NCBI GenBank assembly: GCA_003290165.1
Contig: QNQO01010675.1
Location: 80,047 to 144,046 of the forward strand
DNA from: Berberis thunbergii
Lineage: Eukaryota; Streptophyta; Magnoliopsida; Ranunculales; Berberidaceae
DNA: 64,000 nt
Reading direction: 5' to 3'
Positions within the stretch are counted from its first letter, which is position 1. The number at the start of each line of letters is the position of its first letter. Made by a program: the position numbers and the translations under genes. Of the stretch, positions 12,562 through 24,946 are shown in pieces. The notes below the pieces were generated by a model. The model searched no databases. It worked only from the letters and a program-made list of their open reading frames with translations, and was not told the origin of the DNA.

Positions 12562-13277
12562 TTAAGGGCATCGAAAAAGGTACATCTCTTCAATCCTACA
12601 ATGAAAGTTTGCAGCGGCTGTGTCGTTGTTGCATCCATCAATTATTGTTAGTTCGTTGGTGAAACGAGTAACATATGCCCGTATTGTTTCGTCCGGCTTT
12701 TGTCGAATGTGCAAAAGGTAATGGGTTCCTTTCCTCATCTGTTGGCTCCAGATGAATCTGGTAATGAAAGCAGTGGCTAAGGCCTGGAAAGAATCTATTA
12801 AACTTGGCGATAAGCTGTTGAACCAGTTCATTGTTGTGGAAGTGAGGCTGGTTGGAAACGTTCTGCATAGGATCGACTCAGTGGTTTTCTTTTGAGCCAT
12901 CATATGGTGAAAGTGTCTTAGATGATCAGTCGGGTCGGTGGTGCCATCGTACATTTTAAACTTTGGTGGAGTGAAATTTTTTGGCATTGCCTTCTTCATG
13001 AGTTCATCAAATAATGGTGGCTTGGCCAATTCGTATAGTATATTGGGATCCGTGACTCCGATCCTGAATGGTATTTCAGCAACTATTCCGTCGCACTGTG
13101 GAGTTTTGTCTCGATTGAGTTCACTGCTCTCAACGTTTCCCTATTGGGTTCGGCTAAAACTTTGTCGCTCCCTTGAGTTTGAAGAGTGGAGTTTTGATGA
13201 GGCAGTGCAGAAGTAGGGTCGGTTTGCTGAACACGTTCTTCAACAATTTTCTCCAGCATCTCCGTCATGTATTCCAT
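12562..13277 (-). pseudogene. Retrotransposon gag fragment
   Basis: A 155-codon minus-strand frame (13,029-12,562) shows the Ty3 gag core: PKFKMYDGTTDPTDHLRHF, RTFPTSLTSTTMNWFNSL, FITRFIWSQQMRKGTHYLL and RAYVTRFTNEL. An upstream frame at 13,277-13,083 (MEYMTEMLEKIVEERV) is probably the original N-terminus, separated by a frame break. No zinc knuckle, protease or polymerase follows, so the element depended on other elements for replication. It lies next to the LTR at 13,531, as gag should. Confidence 0.85.
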
Positions 13278-13530
13278 CTAGGCCATTAGTGAGTCGACGA
13301 CCATCTGGGTCGTTTGAACATAACATGCAGTGGATCTGCGTTTTCGGATGCTAATGGTTCGGAGATCCGGATTGCGTCTTCTTCTTCGGCTGTTAGTAGT
13401 GCATCGAAGGAATAATTGTCAAGATCTGTGGTCTGCATCATTTTATTTGATGGTTTGCTGGCCCTTTGTCCGGTTGTGATGGATTTTTATTATTGTGTGT
13501 TCTGTAAAGAGGAAACTTGTCGTTCCCCAC

Positions 13531-14084
13531 TAATGCATAAAAAAATCATCCTCATGTGAATTTGACCTGCAAAACCACTGTTAGGCTGCAAAAAACCACC
13601 TTTTTGGTGGCCGAAGGCACTCCGATGCTTAAGTCAATAACTCTACTGAAAAAAAGTACATCTGGATAAAACTCAGTTAAAGTTGCACACCTTTGTCGAA
13701 AATTCTCTTTACCTTTTATAATAGTTAACTTTCTGCGTGACTTAAACATCGCAACGGAAGGAGATGTTTCTGTAGCAGTCTCCTCCTTAATGGAAATGCG
13801 CTCGTGGAGGCATAGGTCCCTTCACAACTCTTTCTTGGTTCAACGTTATTCTTCTTAATGAGAGAATGTGTGACGGGCTTGAATTTGGGCTTTGATTCGT
13901 CTGGGCCTGGACTCGAATCCCGCCTACGCTTCCTTAGAGGTGGGCCTATTCCGGGCCTCTATAATTGTCCTCAATCATTTTGGGTTTTATGAGCTGATCC
14001 AATGGATCAGACTCTGTATTCTCGTGATGGAGCTTTATGCCACGTGTGGGGTCATGATAATCGGTCCATTTTGATGTATCATCA
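13531..14084 (-). repeat. Tat-like LTR, copy 2 (5' LTR in element sense)
   Basis: Begins TAATGCATAA (one change from TGATG) and ends GTATCATCA. It aligns with the 8,001 LTR; the difference of about 46 bp is mostly one indel. The sequence abutting it on the internal side reads, on the minus strand, GTGGGGAACGACAAG, the place of a primer binding site, but I cannot match it securely to a tRNA. Confidence 0.9.
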
Positions 14085-15110
14085 GATAACATGTTCTTTT
14101 TTTAATATAATGAGGTTTGCAACGTTTGGTTTAAAAAAAAAAGGAAAGCGAATCTCTTCATCTAATATTTTTTGTAAATATTTTTTAAAAATATTTTGTT
14201 GGAATTAATTTTGATGACGTTTCTGGTATTTTCTTGTCTGTTGGTATTTGTAAAATTTTATTTTATTTGATGAATTTGTTTTTTAAATATATTAATTTCT
14301 TTATGAAGATCTTGTATGGTAATTGGTTGTTGATTTAAACCTATGGATTATTTTTTGAAGGTTTTAATAGGGTTTGTCTATTTCTATTTTTCTTTCTTAC
14401 ATATTAATTTTTTTTCACTTTTACTAAGTAAATATATTTTAATTGGGATTATCAAATTTGTCTACGAAATCTAATAATATACTTACTACATTTTTTCTAG
14501 ATAACATGTTGATACAAGCATTCATTTTTTAACATGTTGATACGTGCATTCAATTTTTGTCTGACAGAATCATCACATTCTAATTTTGATGTTTGAATTT
14601 GGTAAAATTTTCTATTTATTAGATGTATCCGCGTAGAACTTAGACTGTGATTTATGAAGTGATTTGTTGAGCATATTTTTGGGTTTTTTGAATTACTTGG
14701 AGTATTTTCATTTATCATTTGCTGACCTTTTGTATGTAATAATATATTATTTTGTTTAATTATCTTTTCATGTCCGTATTAAGTTTGTTCATATTTTGTT
14801 TCTACTTGGATAATATTTTTAATTGGAGATGTTGTATTTCTTTTAAGATTTAGATTTTTAGGTGTTTGTTTTCATACCATTAAAAGAATGATATGTTGAC
14901 TTTTAATTTATCACCAAATTTATAAAATTCTTTTCCTAAATTATCACTTTATTCTTAATTATGTTTTGAATAATTTATTTTCTTTTGTTTAAGTTGTAAC
15001 TTTCCATGTATTTTTTTTTATTTATATATAGAATCTTTGCCTAAGCAAAAGTTTTTGTCAATTACACAAATTTGAGAGGGATCTCCTATTTCTGAATGTG
15101 TAGGTGATTT
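14085..15110 (-). pseudogene. Pararetrovirus polyprotein, part upstream of RT (broken)
   Basis: Minus-strand fragments continue the virus copy on the far side of the LTR element. They include a 73-codon piece at 14,497-14,718 (MINENTPSNSKNPKICS), a shifted piece with NQQPITIQDLHKEIN (about 14,285-14,335), and QICVIDKNFCLGKDSIY (about 15,030-15,090). They are Lys/Asn-rich, like the capsid-protease linker region of caulimovirid polyproteins. Position relative to RT is right once the insertion is removed. No intact capsid or protease motif seen. Boundary near 15,110 is approximate. Confidence 0.55.
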
Positions 15111-15261
15111 TTAATTTATTTGATCTTCAATTATTTATGATTGCATGTCATTTGTTTAAGTTGGTTGTGGTATTTAAGGAAATTGAGGGTTTTGCCTAAT
15201 TTTTGCTAAATTTATGTGTGTTACGGAATGAGTTTTTGAAGTTTAAGGGCATGTTCTATAA

Positions 15262-15437
15262 GATGATGTTGACGATCTTGGTGATTGGAAATCAGTTATT
15301 GATAATTTGGTTTTTCTTGTGGATGAGAACTATAATTCAACAGTTCCATTTTCAAATGATATTATTTGTGATAAATCATTTGGTGAAGGAGGACTTGGTT
15401 CTGTTTATACTTGCCATGTGGTTGGAAGAGTCACTTG
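15262..15437 (+). pseudogene. Unidentified 58-codon exon-like fragment
   Basis: A plus-strand frame opens after a stop at 15,259 and ends at TGA 15,435. It has balanced, protein-like composition: DDVDDLGDWKSVIDNLVFLV, then SFGEGGLGSVYTCHVVGR. I cannot name it. It could be a captured piece of a host gene. It has no start codon or splice context I trust. Confidence 0.25.
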
Positions 15438-16725
15438 ATCCTAATGTATGGTTTTTGATACTATAACATTGATTTTCCCTATTTGTTTGGAGGGAGGGAG
15501 GGAAACAAAATGATGGTGTTAGACAAAAGGTGATGGGTGGCTATGCTAAATAGTGAAGTAGTTGTGTTAAAAAGTCAATGCCCGTTGCCAATTGGTTGGG
15601 CTAGAAGCTCAAACCCATTGAGCTTTGGGCCTTCCAAATTTCACTTTCAAAGCTTAATTAAAATTCATATTTAGCAACAATAATTACCAACAGTTGCAGA
15701 CTTTGGGTGTAGTCAATATACACAATGTGATTTCCACCTTACACTACCAAATACTTTGCTACCATAATTTACTCTCCCAATTGATACTTTCTTGGTGGGT
15801 TATACTCGTTACTCATCTCCGAAGGGTAAGGGCTTGTATGTCCACCAGTCTAAATAATTAATCAGCGTATGTGATTCCCAAAAGATGGTAATAGTAGGGG
15901 GAGCGAGAATTGAATCAGTAGGTTCACACTTAACTTACTTATCTATTCCCACCCTAGCGCTTGGATAAGAATTTTACCTAGAAGGGCATAATAGGACGAA
16001 CCAATGTGAACAAGGGCAAGCTTCTTTACCCGAAAATGATTGGTGTTGACCACACTAGGTGTTACCAAAGTCCGAATTTGTTGGTAAATCAAGGTCACAT
16101 GGTCTTGCAATCTTGGACGATGAATTGGTTTTGATCATCTAACTAATTTAAGCTATGAATCCCAAATTTTAAGGAAAAGTAATCTAAAAAATATGCTAAT
16201 ATTCTTTCAAACTTTTCCCCTATTTTCTTCTCTCTCTCTTTTCATTCATTCCTTCATCTATTCTATTAAAAGAAGCACAAACTTTTAGTAAAACTCGCAA
16301 CCAACTTCATTTTATTTTTTACTTTTAAATATGTGCAAATAATCACCTAATTTAATGGTTGTTGATCCATCCGAAGTGAATGACTATTTCAATTACAATT
16401 TTAAGATAAATAGGGCAAAGAGATACTAAAATATAAATATAGTCTATGCTTATTCTTAATCTTTACTTCTTATTCTTTTTCTCTCATTTGCTTTATATCT
16501 CATTTACTCCTTATCTACTATATTTTTTTATCTATTTGTACTTTTTTCTTGCAACAAAGTGTAATCTTATTCTTTGCTTTTGCACTTGTTCTTATTCTCT
16601 AAGTTTTTTTTTCTTTCGTGTTCTTTTCTAATATTTTTTATTTGCAATAAAGATGAAGACACTGTAGGAATACACTTCATAGATTATTGTTTATGTTTAT
16701 ATGACTTTTTGGAAAAAATAGTATG
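15438..16725. other. Intergenic DNA, nothing recognised
   Basis: AT-rich, short open frames only. The T-rich stretch at 16,446-16,631 is open by composition and is not protein-like. Confidence 0.4.
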
Positions 16726-16858
16726 ACATGTTGACGTGTCCCAGAGTCATAGTTTTTGGGAAATTGTCGAGTCAGCGTGTCGTGTACATATCTGACACAA
16801 CACACGTGTCCGTGTAAGTGTCCGACACGACACACGTGTCCGTATCCATGCATCGTTG
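16726..16858 (+). repeat. Truncated end of the GTGTCCGACACG element family
   Basis: Shares its order of motifs (ccgagtc/tcgagtca..gtgtcgt..gtgtccgacacgacac..catgcatcgttga) with the right end of the element at 38,513-40,357 (40,262-40,357). No partner end was found nearby, so it looks like a lone terminus. Confidence 0.5.
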
Positions 16859-16910
16859 ATTCTCTTCTATGTAAACTCTAAAGAAAAATAAATAATATAA
16901 TAATAAATAC

Positions 16911-17029
16911 AGGGATGCAAAAACACTATTTATTGAGATTGGCTAAAAGTGCACAATACTAGATTAGATTACTAGGACTATGATTTTTTTTAATAATATT
17001 TTTCCATTTTGTAGTGTTTTTGCATCCCT
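16911..17029. mobile_element. 119-bp MITE with 18-bp perfect TIRs
   Basis: Left end agggatgcaaaaacacta and right end tagtgtttttgcatccct are perfect inverted repeats. The 83 bp between are AT-rich. No convincing target duplication, so the superfamily is undecided. Confidence 0.7.
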
Positions 17030-20000
17030 TTGATTTTTTATCTATTTTTTTAAAGAATTTTTATTCTCTGCCTTGCATTTTCTATAGAGTTTGTAGGTGT
17101 AGGTCGAATTTACGTAGAGATAGATGAAGGAAGAAGGAAGGAGATAGAAAGTAAGGAAAAAGTTGAAGAGAATATTATGAATTATTTTTTATTACTTTCT
17201 TATAAAACTGGGATTCGTTGAATAGATTTATAGATAGATTAACCCTACCCTAATTTACCACAGGATACACAAATTTGAAATCGTGTTACCACTGTATCAA
17301 GAGAGGCACGAGAAGCCAATCCGGTACTAGATCTGGTATGCAGTTTTGCAGTAGATGGTATCACAAGTCAGGGAAAATGTTTTTTTGCTGATATTCAAAA
17401 CTGAGCAACCAAACAGGAGCCAATTGTTTCCTATGTGATCCCTCCTTCCTGTCCATCTGTCCATCCCAAATCAATCTAATTTCATTGCATTGCAGAGACT
17501 CCACAGAGCTCCAATCGTCCCTCTAATTCATCTCTTCTTCTAGGGATCTCTCTATTCTCTTGTTCATCCACAAAGACTCTAGAGATAGATTCAACTCCAT
17601 TGCAGATACGCCATAGAACTCTGAATTCCCCCTCTTCTGACGCCAATATGATAGGTTCTTCTCCCCTCTCTCGACCTCTCTGGCGAGTTCTCTCATCTTC
17701 TCTTTGGTTTGTTCTAGATAAAACTCCCAATCAGATCGATGGAGGTAATGCACATTTCACACTTCATAATTGATTGACCAAACTGAGTCCAATTTCCATC
17801 TTTTCCAATGCCTTTCACGTATAGGGTTACAAAACCAATTGCCCCGACCCACTATCAGTCTAATAGACCAAGCCATTTAGTCAATTGAATAAACCACAAG
17901 CAATCGAGAGAGATATCAACATCTGAGCCATTTTTTTTGTTATTTGAGTTTAAAATATATAACACTCTCTTCTTCTTTTATAGATCTTGTCGCGATTGAT
18001 TGAATTAACAATTCGATTTGTCGATTCATTGAACTGACGAAGACAATTGAGAGAGGTATCAACATCTGAGCCTTTTTTTTAGTTATCTTTGTGTGAAATT
18101 TCTCCCATTAAACCTTCTCTCATTCTGCAAATATTACAATGATTGAGTCAATCCATTGAGCCGACGATGGCAATCAATGGTATCAACATCTAGTAGGTAA
18201 TTGAGAAGATTGAAATGTTGCCATTAGAAGTGTGTTCAACAATTAGGGAGATTGATACAATTGTGTTTCCTTGAGCATTGAGTATTATAAATAGTTTTGT
18301 CTATAATAATGTATGCGATCTATTAAAGTTGTGGGAAGCTGCTTAAGAACCTTTGATTTGCTTGAATTTTTATGGGAGCCTAAAAAATATGACAAAATTG
18401 ATCTTGCCTTAGCACAAATAGGATCATGTAAATAGCCATAATAGTGCAATCACTGCAATATGCAACAATTGTTTCCCCAACAGTCATTATGCGGTTAAGG
18501 AGCGACACTAGATTAATCGGGAGTATATTTTATATACATATTTTCTTTATACTTCTAAGTAATACGTTTATTTCAATAAAAAGATATTTAATGTGTATTG
18601 AAGTAATAAACATCACTTATCGTAGCTTAAGGCAAATTATAAAAAAATTAAGAATTCATTATCAGATACTCCATATTCTTTAATTTTGCTTGTTATTCCT
18701 TTCGTCGTTCTTTTCTATTCTCTTCATATATATACACATTTTTCTTCCTCTCTAACATCTTCACACACTCTCTGAATATGTATTAATGAGGTTAAGACAA
18801 TACATAAATAAAGGAATAAAATAAAATTTTCTCATTTGTTTATGACACATTGCCAAGGACCGATTAATCGGTGAGTTTTGAAAGCGATTAGAATCAACAA
18901 AAATTGCCGATTACTTGGTCAAGAGATTATTCAATTGGTCTTAGGCCCATGGATCTTCTCAATTGGAAAATCTCCCATATGGGTGATAGCATGATACACA
19001 TTTCGCGAGCCTAATTCTAAAGGAAGTTACTATGTGTACCCAATTGATTTGCTCGATGCCTCCAACTTCATTTTTTAGATTTAGATTTAGCTTTTAAAAA
19101 TTGCTTGGTATACCCAACCACATTTTATTAACCATAAAACAACTCTAGTTAATTACCAAGAGAAGAAGAATACTCATGTTATTGATTAATGACTTTATAG
19201 AAATGATTCCAATAATAAACTTTTGGATGTAGAAAAATTTGAGTTTTAAATACAATTTTTTCGAATTTGTTATAATAGTTGTAATAATTTTTAAATCGAT
19301 GCATTCACTTAAATATTTATTTTTAATACATATTGATGAACACATTATACATTTTTTTTTTCACTTAGATTAGATGCATACAGAAGAGAGAATTTGGGAG
19401 CAATTTGACTTTAGAAGATTTTTAAGACGCCATTATTATTTTTATTACACAATCTATCATAGCGTTTACTATTTATTGTAGCACTTGTGATGATGGTTAT
19501 TTTATCTTTAATGTTTGTATATAAATTTGAAAGTTAAGAATTTGTTACTAAAGTTTAGATTTATTAATACGTTTACTTTTATTCTTTATTCAAGAATAAA
19601 TTAATGCTTATAAACGAGAAAATTTAACTAGCAAATGATTTTTATCAATAAAAAATGGTAAGTCGATGTTACATATTTTAGGTTGGTCCAACAAAATTGA
19701 AACATTCCAAAATAACAGTGCAACCGTGCCAAATAGTTGAGCACACGAAGCAAGATATCATGTCTTTCTTGAGTCGTTCTAGGCGGCGAGGAAGGGGAGT
19801 CTCGAGATTCACACGAGCGAGGAGGCGAGCATCTCGAGGGTTTCCTCGCTCGTGTCCTCGCCATTTAGAATCACCGCTCTTTGTAGGATACTTGGTCTGT
19901 GCCAGTGACAGGTCACAGACCAGTCGACCACTCATCTTCTCCCACTCTTTTCCTCGTTGCCAAGGTTGATTCATCAGCGAAGTCCCCAAGGTAAGTGTAC

Positions 20001-20394
20001 GTTTATGTGTCAATTTCTTCCCGATTTCTCTTTCTCTATCCAACAACAATTGTCTCTTCTTCTCTTTCTTAAATTCAATGAAATTAGAGTTGTAAACCAA
20101 ACACTAATCAGTCTCGCAATTTGTAAGATCAATTACGCTCAATTTGTATCTCTAAACCGATCACACACGATGAACCCATAATTCACTACGTTGCTATTTT
20201 TTTTCCTTACATTTATTGATTCTATCACATATCTTCTGGTTTTTCTGATTCAGATGAATATCAATAAACCCTAATACGTACTGTTATTTGATTCTTGCAG
20301 TGTTGATTCCAATTATTCCTTACTGCATTTAATTTTGTAATGACAATGTTTATTAACTTGGTAGGATCGCCATTGCTCAAGTTGTGTAATCATC
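17030..20394. other. Intergenic DNA and presumed VPS18 upstream region
   Basis: Two overlapping minus-strand frames at 17,482-17,753 and a 140-codon minus-strand frame at 19,678-20,100 have no family resemblance and are judged chance. A GC-rich stretch near 19,780-19,970 contains a 12-bp perfect inverted repeat. The last ~400 bp lead into the VPS18 ATG and would be its former 5' UTR/promoter; no TATA box is assigned. Confidence 0.4.
19812..19854. repeat. 12-bp perfect inverted repeat (hairpin)
   Basis: cacgagcgagga and tcctcgctcgtg flank a 19-bp loop inside an unusually GC-rich patch about 540 bp before the VPS18 ATG. Confidence 0.6.
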
Positions 20395-23300
20395 ATGGAT
20401 AGGGGAGGACATGTATTTACAGTTGATTTGCTTGAAAGATACGCAACCAAGGGACGCGGAGTTATTACATGCATGTCGGCCGGCAATGATGTCATTGTGC
20501 TAGGAACAAGTAAAGGATGGTTAATTCGACACGATTTCAGGGGAGTAGATTCTTTTGGTATATATATCAACTTACTTCTTGTCTGGTTCATCATTATTTT
20601 TTCATACTTTATTGACAGGTTTAGATGATCCTTTTTTTTGAAAGCAAATTTTTTATTACTTTTTCTGCAATTTGTTAATTTTGCTTGGCTTTTAATGGAG
20701 GAGTAATTTTGAATTTATGGGGGTAATAAATGGGCACTGGGTTTGACACACAAATGTTCGGGGCAAAGTAGCAAAAAAGAAAAGGGGTCTGGGGGAGAAA
20801 GGAGAGAGGACTTTCGACTTTTAGTTTTCTGTCAAGAAAGGAAATATCTTCTTGGGGGAGGGGAAATAATATATTCCATGAAAAACTAAAAAAGATTAGT
20901 CATCTTAAATTTCATGTGCTAAATTTTTTTTCACTTTCATCATTATGAGGAAGAGGCACATGAATCAGATCTAACTGTTTTTCTGTGCATATCATCTTCA
21001 AAATCTCTTTTGATGTGCATGGTATACTGAAAGACGGGATTTGGGCCTGTATCATTGTGTTGTGGCAGTTGGCTGTTATCTTTTCAAAAAGCACCTAACA
21101 GTCAGTTGATGAATTCAAAGTATTTTGTTATTACAAATTTGTAACTTTAGAGGCTTCATTAGCTTCTGTGTTATGGAGGGATGGCCGTTTACTGAATTTT
21201 CTGCCATCAGTACAGATAAGGCGACATGCAACTTTTCATTCTTGCAGAACTTGATCTTTCTGCTAGTAGTAGAACTGGGAAGCTACCTTTGCACAGAGTT
21301 TTTGTTGACCCAGGAGGTTGTCACTTTATATGTGTTGTCCTCAGTAATGGAGAAGCTGAGACGTATTATATACATGCATAGTGGAGCAAGCCTCACATTT
21401 TGAGCAAATTAAAAGGTCTCAACAAATAACAAAAGGTGACACAGTTTATTTTTTGTGCTTCTCTTTTTGATGTGTTCTCAAGGTTCTGAATAGTTAATGT
21501 AAATATTTACCTTCCTTTGTGACATGACGACTTTCAGCTTCTACACGAGAATTCATACTTGGTACAGACAATGGCCAACTATACGAGATTGTTGTTGATG
21601 AGAAAGATAAAAAGAGAAGTATATAAAGTTTTTGTTTGAGCTAACAGAACTCCCAGAAGCTTTCAAGGATTTGCAGGTATTGGTAACTATTTGGAAATGG
21701 AATAAGGATTGGTGGCTATTAGGAAATGGAATAAGGATTGGATTCCAGGAAGCCATTGCTGAGAGAGTTCTGGAATATGTTCTTTCTCTTGGAATTAGTC
21801 TTTAAGTTTCAAATGATTTTTATAACTTTTTACTACATCTTTCATTTTTTTCCGTTGCTGAAGACCTTACTGATTTTATTTTTCACTTGGGGTTCAGATG
21901 GAAACAACAACAATTGGTAATGCAACACGGTATTATGTGATGGCCGTCACTCCTACTAGACTTTATTCTTTCACTGGCATTGGAGCGCTGGATGTATGTA
22001 TAGATCAAATTATACAACTTTTTTATAGCATTATCTGATTTGTTCAATGGTCATGCAATGAATACCAACTATCTTAATTTCTATTTTGGAAAGTAAGCTC
22101 TGATTATAATGACTTTTTCCTAGATACTAATTTTTGCTTACTAAAATTTCGACATTAGATAAATAATACTTGATGCCTAGAATTCCATTTTAGGCAGAAA
22201 TTTAGAAGTAGCAGTTCATTTAATCAAAGCATTTAACACTTTTGGTCTATATCGACTAGCTTCCTCTGATCCTCTTCATATGCATTAACTGATTTACAGC
22301 TTATTTATTTATTCATTCGTGTAACTCCTATATATTCAATTGGCAAACAAAAACACTCTTAGTGTTAAAGATCATAAGTAGGGTTCCAAGAAGGCTAATG
22401 ATCCGAATATTCTAGATGAGTTTCAGGTGGGGCTAAGACCTTGGATTTATTGTTTGATCATTGTTTTCTAGGTTCATACGGTACTAAATCTGTGTTGCAA
22501 TTGTTTGGTACCCATTGATTGAAGCGAGCTAGTAGAAATGGCAGATTTTTGTTAAATGGGGAGAGAGCGGTGGCTTTTTATCTGGACTGCTTTGTCCAGT
22601 TTACTGGTACATTGTCTTGATACCTTTTAATATTTCACCACGAAAGCTTGATGTGTTTCATTGAAATATTTCAGTTTTTGTGAGATGGCAAGGAAGAAAC
22701 CATAAAAAGAATCCTCATATAAATCAAAGTGTGATTTCAAGCTGAGGATCATAAGCAATAATTTTAAGGGAAATGGTTGTGGAGGAATATAAGAGCATAG
22801 TTGAAGTTGTATGATATTTTGATGGGAGAATTGGTAGCAAACTATTTCTTATTAGTGATGAATATGGAGGGAAATCGGTAAGGTTCCGGAAACATTTAGG
22901 GTGGGTAGGGGACATATGACCAAATCTTGGGATGATTGGTTAGGTTCTGGAAAAAAATTAGGATGGGAAGGGACGTATGACCAAAATTTGGGATTATTTC
23001 TAGACTGGCCAGACTTCTCTTTGTCTAGCACACTTGAATCTATATGCTATGTGAATTAAAGAAAATTGACAATTTTATACCACATGTTCGCCAAGTATTG
23101 TATGAGGACTTGGCTTTTATAATAAAATATCAACAACTAGGAAACTGACAATTTGAGGTCATTGCTTAGAACTAACAAAGTAGTGATCAACATTTTGGAG
23201 TTGGAGATATTAAATAATGGGGAGGTGTGTCATTTCTTTTAGATCTTCTTTTGAGCAATCTATTCTAGTGTAGCCAAAGCGATCGCTTAAAGCAAAAAAC

Positions 23301-23602
23301 AAAGCCGCAACAATAAGCTTTGGCCAAAGCAAAACAAAAAACCAAAAGCGAGAAACAATAGTCTTGTTTTGTACTTTAGTGCAAAGTGTTTAAAGCAACA
23401 ACTAAGTTAAAACAACGATTCAAAGATTTTAAAAAAATTATTTATTGATTTATTTTTCTTACCATTATATTACTAAATTTTCTACAAAGTAGATTTGTAG
23501 AGTACAAACTCCATTAAATTGTTAGTTATCATCATTTATTAAATTTAAAATTTTTTACTTATTAATTTATGCTTACTTGAAGTGATTGGATTAATTGATG
23601 AT

Positions 23603-24112
23603 CAGGGATGGGACAAGATGGACCTCATCCCAATCCCATCCCGTTGCATTTTCTTCGGGACGAGATCTAGACGGGCTAAACTTCATCCCATCCTAAAACG
23701 GGTTTGGGACAAGACGTGACTATATGGTAATAAAAATATCTTTGCACAACAAATTTATTAAAGTATGAAATTTACACCAAATATGATTCAACAACATGAT
23801 ACTACATGATTCAAGTCTTACACATCAACTACATCAATAATCAACTCTAAAATAGTTAATACTACAAGTACATGATCATCAACAACATTAAAAATCAAGA
23901 ATCAAGTCATACTTGTTTGAAATTAATAATAATAAATATTAAATAAATAAATTCGGGACGGGACGGGATGGGCATGATTGAAAATCTCCATCCCGATGCG
24001 ATCCCACTCTAGATCGGGATGAGATTTCTGATGAGTCCGATCAATCTCAAAAGGACCAGAAAAAATTGGGATGGAACTGGGACAGAATCGCGGGATGGGA
24101 TGCCCACCCCGA
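23603..24112. mobile_element. 510-bp hAT-like non-autonomous element
   Basis: Lies in a VPS18 intron. Ends cagggatgggac / gatgcccaccccg are imperfect inverted repeats, flanked by attgatgat on both sides (a 9-base match; hAT elements duplicate 8). Subterminal cgggacgggatggg and atcccatcccg repeats are shared with 38,990-39,913, so the two belong to one family. Confidence 0.75.
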
Positions 24113-24452
24113 TTGATGATTGTAAATATAATTATTAATATAATGCAACTCATTATCATTAAATACAACATTATAACTTAATTTTTTTTTCGTTTGGATT
24201 TTGTTATTATTATTATTCTTTTATTTTTACAGTCGCTTTACATTCTAAAGCTCTCCCTTTACTTCTCTCTTTCCCCTTAAAGTGGTAAGATGGCTTCTTA
24301 CTCCGCCTTTACTCTTCTCTAGACTTTCTAAATCTCACAATCGCTATCCCACTTTTTGGATTGTTTGGGTTCTTGATGCTTCAATAAAATTTCCTTTTTT
24401 GGGTACTGAAGATCCTCAAAGACAAAACCCGTATGAGATTTAGAGTTGGTGC

Positions 24453-24946
24453 CAATGTTTAAACAAACGCTTTCACTATTGAAGCGTAGCCTCGAGGCAT
24501 ATACTAGTGTAAATAAATTATGAACAAATCAAGAAAATATGAAACAATCATCCATACCAGAAACATATAAGTAGTTGGAAAAGTAATTGAGGTGTTAAAA
24601 TTTTATCTCGTTACAAACTCTGTATTAAGAGATGACAAGAAAGAATAACTGGCTGACACAGATTAGAGAAAATCAAGTTATTATAATAACATACAACAAG
24701 AGCAACAACTACAAAAGCAACCATCAATAGCATGCACTTATTGTCATCTCTATGTGAAAATGTTTCATATCTCTATACATGAATTAGGTATGTTACCAAA
24801 TGGTGAAAATAACATTTTTCAGCAGCGAGGCGTTCGGGTCCCCATGAGTCGAAGCGTAGCCTCAAGGCTTATTTGAGGCATAAACCTCAAAGTGTATGCA
24901 CTGAAGCGATGGACTGCCCCCCCTCAAGCATTTTTTTTAAACATTG
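24453..24946. mobile_element. 494-bp hAT-like MITE
   Basis: Inverted ends CAATGTTTAAACAAACGCTT and, on the other strand at the right end, CAATGTTTAAAAAAAATGCTT. Perfect 8-bp flanking duplication gttggtgc (24,445-24,452 and 24,947-24,954). A motif gaagcgtagcctcgaggc / cgaagcgtagcctcaaggct occurs inside each half. In the same VPS18 intron as the 510-bp element. Confidence 0.85.

Larger units (their letters stand above)
8001..14084 (-). mobile_element. Non-autonomous Tat-like Ty3/gypsy LTR element
   Basis: Two similar terminal repeats (8,001-8,508 and 13,531-14,084) face the same way and are bounded by near-identical 5-bp flanks (gatat / gataa), a likely target duplication with one mismatch. 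A purine-rich tract on the minus strand abuts the low-coordinate LTR and the gag piece lies beside the high-coordinate LTR on the minus strand, so element sense is minus. Between gag and the other LTR there is no protease, RT or integrase. Instead there are ~134-bp tandem repeats and a long ORF on the opposite strand. Tandem repeats near the 3' end and an extra antisense ORF are known traits of Tat-lineage elements. It is inserted in the pararetrovirus copy. Confidence 0.8.

Noticed and set aside
12246..12651. Plus-strand frames opposite gag and in the adjoining spacer
   Set aside because: Hydrophobic, T-rich; shadow of retroelement sequence.
17482..17753. Overlapping Arg/Glu-rich minus-strand frames
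   Set aside because: Two frames both open because of a gag/ctc-rich stretch; no start context or homology.
19678..20100. 140-codon minus-strand frame
   Set aside because: No family resemblance; it overlaps the presumed VPS18 promoter/5' UTR and the GC-rich hairpin.
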